A stretch of DNA of 33,078 bases, taken from positions 1 through 33,078 of the forward strand of contig JANYDQ010000040.1 in NCBI GenBank assembly GCA_025363555.1, given 5' to 3'. The notes beneath the pieces were generated by a model that saw nothing but the letters and a program-made list of their open reading frames with translations, was not told where the DNA came from and made no database searches. Of the stretch, positions 1 to 7,391 are shown piece by piece. The position numbers and the translations under genes were made by a program. This DNA is from Bacteroidota bacterium (GTDB lineage: Bacteria > Bacteroidota > Bacteroidia > 2-12-FULL-35-15). The number at the start of each line of letters is the position of its first letter. The stretch's first letter is position 1.

Positions 1-985
<985 letters not shown>

Positions 986-1222
986 TTGTAGAATTTGATT
1001 TTCTTGCTCTATTTCAAAAAAGAAAATTAATTATTATTTATTGTTTTGGACTTTGTTTCTCAATCTATAATAAGAACATTATTATAGAAGGGATACTTAC
1101 TATTTCTTTTGGCTTCTCAATATTTTCAAAGAACTTATTTATATTTTGTTTCCGTACTTACGGAATGATTTTACTTGCATAAAACCAATAAATTTCAAGT
1201 TGTAAAGAACTCCCTTTTTCTT
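986..1222 (-). other. 16S rRNA leader region
   Basis: This is the transcribed leader between the proximal rrn promoter and the 16S 5' end, about 240 nt and very AT-rich. It contains a boxA-like sequence, GTTCTTTGAAAAT on the minus strand at 1122-1134, a form seen ahead of many Bacteroidota 16S genes and probably acting in antitermination. It also holds a perfect 10-bp hairpin at 1064-1088. The exact 5' end of mature 16S cannot be fixed here. Confidence 0.7.
1064..1088 (-). other. Perfect hairpin in rRNA leader
   Basis: Two arms, tctataataa and ttattataga, are exact reverse complements separated by the 5-nt loop gaaca. It lies between the boxA-like element and 16S. It has no G/C-rich base and no clear U-run, so a processing or structural role is more plausible than termination. 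The function is inferred. Confidence 0.5.
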
Positions 1223-1230
1223 AGGGGCGA

Positions 1231-1260
1231 CAAAAGTACTAATACTTTTTGACCCTGCAA
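1231..1260 (-). promoter_or_regulatory. rrn promoter, proximal (Bacteroidota sigma type)
   Basis: On the minus strand, TTG (1258-1260) is followed after exactly 19 bp by TACTTTTG (1231-1238). This matches the Bacteroidota consensus TTG/TAnnTTTG perfectly. Transcription should begin a few bases downstream, near 1224, and run into 16S. Flanking sequence (ttaggggcgacaaaagta, cctgcaagttt) is shared with a second copy about 116 bp upstream. Confidence 0.82.
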
Positions 1261-1346
1261 GTTTTTTTTCAATTATTTTAAAAATATTTTTTAAAACTTT
1301 TTGTCTTGCAGTCTTTGTAAAGAACGTTTCCCTTTCTTAGGGGCGA

Positions 1347-1375
1347 CAAAAGTAGTATTTATTTTCGACCTGCAA
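1347..1375 (-). promoter_or_regulatory. rrn promoter, distal (tandem copy)
   Basis: This is a second perfect promoter. TTG (1373-1375) and TACTTTTG (1347-1354) are separated by 18 bp on the minus strand. Together with the proximal copy it forms a duplicated promoter module with a period of about 116 bp, as expected of a strongly expressed rRNA operon. The duplicated blocks are cttaggggcgacaaaagta, the gcaagttt segment and tttgtaaagaac. Confidence 0.8.
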
Positions 1376-1380
1376 GTTTT

Positions 1381-1903
1381 ATTTTTTATTTTTTTTCGGA
1401 GTTATTAACAATTATGGTGATGGTATGCCCAAAATCGAACAGGCAATGGGGTTTTAAGAGTAACTAAAAATATGTTAAAGATTCTATTTAATGTAAAGCT
1501 TACCCTTATACTTCATATAAAGAAGCAATGCTTTTTATTGCAGCACCATCTTTTCCCTGCTGTGAGCCCGCCCCAGGCTTATACCTGAACAAATACACCC
1601 TGCATTTATTTCTCTTTTGAAAAGAATGCAAAAAACAACTAAATTAAATGCAAAAGCACTGCACCAGCTATAACAGGAGGCAAAAACCGGGTAGCAGATA
1701 AGAAGGCAGGGGAGTCGCAGGTTAAAGCAAGTGGACTAAAATAAGTAACGAATGGTAGAGAAATAAGCGAAAAAACGACCCAAATGGACAAATAAGCATA
1801 ATAAAGAGAACCGGAAAAGAAAACATAAACAGAAAAAAAACAAGGATAAGCTGCTTCCACCAGCCTAAATTTGCAAAAAAGCGCCAAAAAACGCACTCGT
1901 TCA
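1381..1903. other. Gene-poor stretch upstream of the rRNA operon
   Basis: I see no convincing gene here. An 85-codon minus-strand frame (1639-1896, GTG start) is open, but it is Phe/Leu/Cys-rich with no family resemblance and looks like chance. A possible decayed T9SS tail lies at 1535-1612 and is listed separately. The remainder is AT-rich with no tRNA or terminator that I can defend. Confidence 0.5.
1535..1612 (-). pseudogene. Possible relic of a T9SS C-terminal sorting domain
   Basis: Read on the minus strand, this segment gives VYLFRYKPGAGSQQGK and then, after a one-base shift, MVLQ and a TAA stop. The pattern GVYxxRY...QQGKMVxQ-stop resembles the last 20-25 residues of T9SS type A sorting domains, as does the intact one ending at 2288 (KMVVQ). 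No matching body of a gene is visible upstream, so at best it is a short remnant. The match is short and could be chance. Confidence 0.3.
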
Positions 1904-2155
1904 GTCGTACACAGTCGCTGTGAGGTCGTGCATAGTAGCTGTGAAGTCGTTCATAGTAGCTGTGAAGTCGTGCACAGTCGCTGTGAAGTCGTGCACAGTC
2001 ACTATGACGTTGTGCATACTCATTATGACGTTGTGCACACTCACTATGATGTTGTTCATACTTGCTATGAGGTTATGTACAGTCGCTATGACGTTAAGCA
2101 CACTCACTATGACGTTAAGCATAGTTACTGTAATGTGAGTACAGTCTATTATAAT
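1904..2155. repeat. Degenerate 21-bp tandem repeat, about 12 units
   Basis: Twelve consecutive 21-bp blocks start at 1904, 1925, 1946 and so on. In the first eleven, eight columns are invariant (g1, t2, a8, a10, t12, t16, t18, a20), and most other changes are transitions. Units 1-5 read like gtcgtgcacagtcgctgtg and units 5-10 like gttgtgcacactcactatg. The last unit is decayed and seems to have lost a base. Several units contain CACAG-TCG-CTGTG, a small palindrome. Because 21 is a multiple of 3, three frames stay open: 1871-2173 plus, 1920-2138 plus and 1901-2122 minus, each encoding heptads. It lies between the rrn promoters and a decayed surface-protein gene. There are no unique spacers, so it is not CRISPR. 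Confidence 0.93.
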
Positions 2156-2201
2156 ATTTTTTGCAATAAATAAAAGTGGAATATATTTATTTTAAAGTTT
2201 C

Positions 2202-2222
2202 AAAAGCTCATGTAAAGCTTTT
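2202..2222 (-). terminator. Weak hairpin after the T9SS protein gene
   Basis: Arms aaaagct and agctttt (7 bp) flank the loop catgtaa, downstream of the minus-strand gene ending at 2288. In the minus orientation the stem is followed only by a short T run. It is a plausible but weak intrinsic terminator. Confidence 0.35.
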
Positions 2223-2287
2223 TTACACTTTACTTCTTTAAAAAGTATTGTCAACATAGAATTATATAGCAATTCCAGCCTCTTAGC

Positions 2288-4402
2288 CTATTGCACCACC
2301 ATCTTTCTTCTCACTTCCCTGCCTGCTGTATTCATCACCTCCACAAAATAAACCCCTTCTTGCATTCCACCTTTTTCTATCACACAATCTTTACCCGAAA
2401 AATGAATGGTTTTTAGTTCCTTACCTAATACATCGGTTATTTTTATTGTAGTGTTCTTCTGTGATTCGCTAAAGTTAATGGTGGTGGTAAAGGTAAAGGG
2501 GTTAGGAAAGATGGTAAATGAATTACTACTACTATTTTCAGCTAACCCAACCGAATAAAACAATACACAAGCAGAAGTGTCTATACAATTGCCAAGACTA
2601 ACCGATACAGCATATTGACCATTTGAGGTGGCAACATAAGCCTGGTTAGTTGCATTTGTTATTAAAACAAAACCATTTATTCCACAACCATACCATTGAT
2701 AAGTGGCACCGGGTTGATTGGAGGTTAATGTATCCATTGTCTGTGTTATCCCGGTATTAATGGTGTTTACTGTTACTGTTGATATGGCAGTGTTTGAACA
2801 GTTATTTGAAGTTCCTGTAATTGTATAAGTAGTTGTGGTAATAGGCGAAGCGATTGCAGAATCAGTATTTACAGGTATTGCACCAGAACTCCAGGAATAA
2901 GCACTTCCTCCATTTGCAATTAATGTCGTTGTTTGCCCTGCACATATTGTTGGTGAATTAACGGTAATGGTTGGTGATGGGTTTACCGTAACGTTTGTTA
3001 TTGCAGTTTTTGTACAACCATACGAATTTGTTCCGGTAACAGTATAAGTGGTAGTAACGGTTGGCGAAACCGTTGCAGTGTTAACTCCTGTTGGTGTTGC
3101 GCCTGCGCTCCATGTATAAGAGGTTGCACTACCACTAGCCGTTAAGGTTGCTGTTTGCCCTGCACAAATTGTTGGGGAATTTACTGTAACATTTGGTGCA
3201 GGATTAATGTTAACAGAAAAATAGTAATATTGAGGTCACATCCAACAAGCATTATTTGTTAACATAATAGTATAGAGAACTGTACAAGGTGTAGTTCCGG
3301 CATTAACTAATACATCATTAATAGTGTTGCCACCTGATGAAAACCCGGTAATACAAGAAGGTGATGAATGACTTATGCTAATTGTAGCGGTACAATTCAA
3401 ATATATCGAAGGAACATAAGAAACTGTTTCCCCTGAACAAATTGTCTGATTGGTTGGAGGGTTATTTAGAGAAGGTGCCTGATATGAAATGGTTTGCCAA
3501 AAGCTCATTGGAGAAGTGCAACCATTTACTGTTATTGTAAGCGAAAAATCCGTTTGAGTAGAACAAGAGGAAAAATTAGTGTTGGGTATCGCAGAATAAT
3601 TAAATGAAGTCGAACCGTTAGAAGGAGTTCCTCCTGTCCAATTGTAGATTGCTCCTGCAACAGAAGAGGTTGACAAATTTACCCAATCTTCGCCACAAAC
3701 ACCATTAAATGGTCCTATAATACTTGGCGCAGCCATAGCCGGACAACCAACCGTCAAAATCGCATTCGCACTTGTTACAGAACTTCCACCTCCTCCTCCC
3801 CCTCCAATACCACAATGATTTGTTATCACCACATGATATGAATTTCCATCCATTCCAAACACAACCGGATTAGCATAAAAACTATAAATAGAAGTATGCC
3901 CAACTGTATCAATAGTAGTTTTAACCAATGTACCTGGGTTTAGATACCAACGATAGGTAAAAGGTGGAGTGCCATTTACAGTTACAGAAAACGAAATAGT
4001 AGTAATGGTACCTGCTGTAAAAGTTTGGGATAAGGGTTGTATAGAAATGGAAACAGGAATACAGATTAAATTTACAGTATTGCTTGTTATCGAATTTAAA
4101 CCGGAACAATTGGTGATTATACAATAATAAGTATTGTTACTATCTGCCATTGTTAGCGGAGGTGTATTAAAAGTATTGGTTGCAGAAGCACTATTAACAG
4201 TGCTATCCACCACCACCCCATTTACATACCAGTAATAATTATAAGGCAAACTTCCGGAAACTGTAACACTAAAATGGGCAGCTCCCGGAATGGAATCGTT
4301 TTGGTTTTGAGGTTGGGTAGTTATAGAAACGGAAGTGCATTGTGCCATGCAAAGATGCTGAAAGACTACTGATAGTAAGAAAAGGAATAGTAGTTTTTTC
4401 AT
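2288..4402 (-). pseudogene. Large secreted Ig/PKD-like T9SS cargo protein split by an in-frame TGA
   Basis: One reading frame runs 705 codons from ATG at 4402 to TAG at 2288, broken only by a TGA at 3236-3238. The upstream half (388 aa) has a signal peptide (MKKLLFLFLLSVVFQHLCMAQ), then Ig-like segments (QPQNQN...YYWYVNG, QPLSQTF...YRWYLN) and a Gly-rich stretch (GIGGGGGGGSS). After the stop, 315 codons continue in the same frame with two similar repeats (NSPTICAGQTxTL...TTYTxTGT). They end in a type A sorting domain (SFTIFPNPF...GVYFVEV...KMVVQ). Such proteins are exported by Sec, crossed over the outer membrane by T9SS and displayed or released. TGA is an ordinary stop elsewhere in the window (gene ending at 24616), so the split is a nonsense mutation, a sequencing error or, less likely, readthrough. 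Without the second half the product lacks its sorting signal. Confidence 0.85.
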
Positions 4403-4709
4403 GTTAACACTTATTAAACGTGTATTAAATAGTAATTGGTAATCTTTTTAGTTTGTCAAAGATAGTTATTTCTGTGAAAGCAAAAACTTCCTCTGTTTTG
4501 AGGGTCAGGGTTTTTGTAGTTCAAATTTCAAATCATTTATCTAAGGTGAATTGTCAGAACACTTACTACAAATTTCGGATATTTATGACTACAATTTTGA
4601 GGTATAAAAATCCGCCTGCATTTAATGTGAATGAATAATTTAGTAATATTGCGGATGGGGAAGATATACTCTAGTTTATTAATACGCTATAAAAAATAAT
4701 TATTCAATA
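4403..4709. other. Divergent intergenic region
   Basis: These 307 bp separate the minus-strand T9SS gene from the plus-strand YCF48-like fragment. They contain the candidate minus-strand promoter. A 61-codon plus-strand frame (4453-4638) starts with TTG and resembles nothing known, so I treat it as chance. I see no clear plus-strand promoter. Confidence 0.5.
4457..4483 (-). promoter_or_regulatory. Candidate promoter of the T9SS protein gene
   Basis: On the minus strand, TATCTTTG (4457-4464) matches TAnnTTTG exactly. It is preceded at 16 bp by TTG (4481-4483), slightly tighter than usual. It lies 55 bp upstream of the ATG at 4402. Confidence 0.45.
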
Positions 4710-5078
4710 ATGAAACAACTTTTACTACTTATCACATTCAGTTTAATTTTCAATACTTCTTACTCTCAATGGACTGTAGAAAACCCAGGCGTTACAGACG
4801 ATTTATATTCGGTTGATTATTATTCTGCAAATAATATCTGGATTGGGTCGTACGACCAGTTTATTAAAACCACCAATGGCGGTACCTCATGGACAACCGT
4901 TTTTCCGCTAAGGGATGCTAGTAATGTTATTATCGGTACTGCTAATATTTATGACATTGCGCTCACGAGCCCTACAAGCGGAATTGCCACCGGTTTGTTT
5001 TATCTTGGAAATACCGAATACATTTTAAATACCACCAACAGCGGCACCAACTGGAACTATAGGTCAACGACATTTTAA
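4710..5078 (+). pseudogene. Truncated YCF48/BNR-like secreted protein
   Basis: This is a 122-aa product with a clear signal peptide (MKQLLLLITFSLIFNTSYSQ). It is followed by sequence typical of YCF48/BNR-type beta-propeller proteins, with blade motifs KTTNGGTSWT near residue 54 and NTTNSGTNWNYR near residue 109. Bacteroidota proteins of this kind are usually several hundred residues with many blades and a T9SS sorting domain. This one stops after about one and a half blades with no C-terminal domain, and a transposase fragment begins 40 bp later. It is therefore most likely the 5' remnant of a longer gene cut by an insertion or deletion. Whether the short product is still made and secreted is unknown. 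Confidence 0.65.
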
Positions 5079-5117
5079 AGGGAGTAAAAAGGAAAAAGCC
5101 TTATTTTTGCCACAAAA

Positions 5118-5336
5118 ATGGCAATGGATAAAGAAGCGTTAGGATTGTTTTTTCCTCAAGAGTTGTTAGAACATTTTGAAATCGTTTTGGTACACGAGTT
5201 AGGACACGTAGAAGCCAAAGAAGACTTTATAGAAGTTGTATTTGAAGAAAGAAATAGGGCAATGCCATCAATAAACTTGTGCGACTGTTTTATTCCCCCA
5301 AGTACCTTATGCCATTGTTTTACTGTTCCTGATTAA
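5118..5336 (+). pseudogene. Fragment of ISAon1-type transposase N-terminal region
   Basis: The first 50 or so residues (MAMDKEALGLFFPQELLEHFEI...EVVFEERNRAMP) resemble the N-terminal region of ISAon1-type transposases, which begin with a short helical segment (LLPExLLExFxI) followed by a strand with a xxLEEKN-like pattern. After residue 50 the frame changes to unrelated Cys-rich sequence and stops at 72 aa. The catalytic ORF that should follow is absent. I found no pair of terminal inverted repeats. It appears to be an immobile IS remnant directly abutting a truncated gene. The family assignment is from memory of the pattern, so confidence is moderate. Confidence 0.5.
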
Positions 5337-5493
5337 AAAAAGCACCTGCACTTTCACCTTCTCATTCCATAGAGCGTTGGAGGTAACTGATATAGTTTTT
5401 TCAACTATAATTATAATCTCCGGTAAGCGTAGAAAACTAAAAAATCTAAAATTCAATCAAAGAATTACTTAATATTGTACTAAAAAATAACCG

Positions 5494-6123
5494 ATGTCAA
5501 TTATACCTCAATTAGCGTCTTCTTTAAACCGAAGAGATGAAGTGCCTAACCAGGCACTTGCAAAACAAATAGCGGACAAAGGTGATAAAACTGCTGTAAA
5601 AGAATTAATAACCCATCTTTCTAATAAGAGCAAAGACATTCAAAACGATTGTATAAAAGTAGTGTATGAAATAGGGGAAAGAAAACCAGCTTTAATTGCT
5701 GATTACGCACCAGACTTTGTGGCTTTGCTGATAAGTAAAAACAATCGTTTGCAATGGGGCGGAATGACAGCATTAAGCACCATCACTCTCGAAAATCCAA
5801 AAGTAATTTATTCTTTTCTTTCCAAAATAATCACTGCCTGCAATAGTGGTTCAGTCATTACCAAAGATTATGGTGTAGCTATATTAATAAAATTGTGTTC
5901 GCTAAAACTCTATGCCGACAAAGTATTTCCATTACTAATAGAACAACTATTAAGCAGCCCTGCTAATCAATTGCCTGCTTATGCTGAAAAAGCAATACCA
6001 ATTATCAATGAAAAAAATAAGGCGGTTTTTATAAAAACACTTACTTCAAGATTGTGTGATATTGAAAAAGACACCCAAAAAAACCGGGTGGAAAAAGTAA
6101 TACAGAAAGTACAACAGTTGTAA
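5494..6123 (+). CDS. HEAT-like helical repeat protein, function unknown
   Basis: This 209-aa soluble protein has no signal peptide or membrane segment. It is built from amphipathic helix pairs such as DKTAVKELITHLSNKSKDIQNDCIKVVYEIG and NNRLQWGGMTALSTITLENPKVIYSFLSKI, the pattern of HEAT/ARM-type repeats that form a solenoid for protein binding. The Lys-rich C-terminus (KNRVEKVIQKVQQL) is a likely closing helix. It stands alone, about 155 bp from either neighbour. A near-match to a -7 element (TAATATTG) lies close upstream of the ATG. No enzymatic motif is visible, so no specific function can be given. Confidence 0.75.
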   Translation: MSIIPQLASSLNRRDEVPNQALAKQIADKGDKTAVKELITHLSNKSKDIQNDCIKVVYEIGERKPALIADYAPDFVALLISKNNRLQWGGMTALSTITLENPKVIYSFLSKIITACNSGSVITKDYGVAILIKLCSLKLYADKVFPLLIEQLLSSPANQLPAYAEKAIPIINEKNKAVFIKTLTSRLCDIEKDTQKNRVEKVIQKVQQL

Positions 6124-6279
6124 AAAAAATGAATAATACGATTCTGTTTAAATTAAATATAAAAGAGTGAAATTAAAACAATCTCAAAAATTAAAACTTA
6201 ATACTTCACCGCCCTCGCCTCGTCCTCTTAAGTTTTTCGGAGGATTCAAGGAGAGGGGTTTAGCGGGAAGTTAAACATC

Positions 6280-6834
6280 ATGCAAACCTACATAGCAATA
6301 TTAAGAGGAATAAACGTAAGCGGCAGCAAACCCATTAAAATGGATGCATTGCGCGCAATGTGTGAAACACTGAAGTTTAAAAACCCACAAACGTATATTC
6401 AAAGCGGGAATATTGTTTTTCAATTTAAAGAAACCAAACCAGAAGTGTTGGAACAACTGATTACAAAAAAAATAAAGGAAGTGTTTACATTTGATGTGCC
6501 GGTAATAGTGAAAGAGGCAAACGAATTGAAGACTGTGGCGAAGAATAATCCATTTGTAAATAAAAGAAAAGAAGATATTACAAAGCTTCACGTTACTTTT
6601 TTATCTCATGCACCTGAACAGGCAAACACAGATAAAATAATGGAACAAAATTATGGCGAAGATGAATTTATTTTATCAGGAAAGAATATTTATTTGTTTT
6701 GCCCCGTTAGTTATGGCAATTCAAAACTAAGCAATAATTTTTTTGAGAACAAATTAAAAGTACGCGCCACTACCCGAAACTGGAAAACAATAAATGAACT
6801 GGTCGCTATATCATCAACTATTCAAACCAAATAA
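6280..6834 (+). CDS. DUF1697 family protein
   Basis: This 184-aa protein starts with MQTYIAILRGINVSGSKPIKM, followed by TYIQSGNIVFQF, the two hallmark blocks of DUF1697. Length is typical for the family (about 170-185 aa). The later block NNPFVNKRKEDITKLHVTFLS and the terminal RATTRNWKTINEL also fit. The family is widespread, cytosolic and of unknown biochemical function. It lies 11 bp before the SRPBCC gene in the same orientation, so the two are probably cotranscribed. Confidence 0.88.
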   Translation: MQTYIAILRGINVSGSKPIKMDALRAMCETLKFKNPQTYIQSGNIVFQFKETKPEVLEQLITKKIKEVFTFDVPVIVKEANELKTVAKNNPFVNKRKEDITKLHVTFLSHAPEQANTDKIMEQNYGEDEFILSGKNIYLFCPVSYGNSKLSNNFFENKLKVRATTRNWKTINELVAISSTIQTK

Positions 6835-6845
6835 AAAATTTAATT

Positions 6846-7289
6846 ATGTTATTAGACTTAACCGTATCAAAATCCATTGAAATAAATGCATCCCCTGAAA
6901 AGGTGTGGGAAGGGTTAACAAATCCTGATATTATTAAACAATACCTGTTCGGAACAGAAACCATTACGGATTGGAAACCGGGCAGTGATATTATATTTCA
7001 AGGGGAATATAAAGGAACAAAATATAAGGACAAAGGTGTTGTGCTTGAAAATGTATTGCACAAATTAATCCGGTATAAATACTGGAGCGGGTTTTCAGGC
7101 GTGGAAGATAAACCCGAAAATTATAATGACGTAATTTATACCTTGCAAACTGCCGATGCTAAAACCTCCACTTTCACCTGGACACAAAAAGGATTTGCAA
7201 CCGAAGAGGGTTACAAACATTCGCTTGCAGGAATGGATGATTTCCTGAAACTACTAAAGGAAGAAATAGAAAAAACAAACACTATTTAA
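6846..7289 (+). CDS. SRPBCC / AHSA1-like domain protein
   Basis: This 147-aa protein has the AHSA1-type START fold pattern. It opens with VSKSIEINASPEKVWEGLTNPDIIKQYLFG, then DWKPGSDIIFQGEY and the late F-x-W-T-Q strand, and ends with the long C-terminal helix (MDDFLKLLKEEIE). Such proteins bind hydrophobic ligands or act as cochaperone-like modules, but members of this bacterial subgroup are mostly uncharacterised. It follows the DUF1697 gene by 11 bp and is followed by a bidirectional terminator that separates it from ftsZ. Confidence 0.85.
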   Translation: MLLDLTVSKSIEINASPEKVWEGLTNPDIIKQYLFGTETITDWKPGSDIIFQGEYKGTKYKDKGVVLENVLHKLIRYKYWSGFSGVEDKPENYNDVIYTLQTADAKTSTFTWTQKGFATEEGYKHSLAGMDDFLKLLKEEIEKTNTI

Positions 7290-7338
7290 ACTACGCAGCA
7301 ATCTCAACTATTCCCTTAAACATAATTTGACAGCATAA

Positions 7339-7370
7339 AAAAAACCTGCCATCACAGAGGCTGGTTTTTT
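7339..7370. terminator. Bidirectional terminator between SRPBCC gene and ftsZ
   Basis: Arms aaaaaacctgcc and ggctggtttttt pair with a single T-T mismatch around an 8-nt loop. A-rich and T-rich flanks give a U-run on both strands. It closes the plus-strand genes and the minus-strand dcw operon. Confidence 0.8.
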
Positions 7371-7391
7371 ATTTTTAACTGACTAAACTAA

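Noticed and set aside
1639-1896. 85-aa hydrophobic minus-strand ORF
   Set aside because: It uses a GTG start, is Phe/Cys/Leu-rich from a pyrimidine-rich strand, has no family pattern or promoter, and borders a repeat array. It is probably chance.
1904-2155. CRISPR array
   Set aside because: Units are contiguous 21-bp degenerate repeats with no unique spacers, and no cas gene is nearby.
3236-3238. UGA recoded as tryptophan genome-wide
   Set aside because: Trp is encoded by TGG throughout, and the pabB-like gene ends in TGA at 24614-24616 just where the family should end.
4453-4638. 61-aa plus-strand ORF
   Set aside because: TTG start, no family resemblance, and it covers the promoter of the divergent gene.
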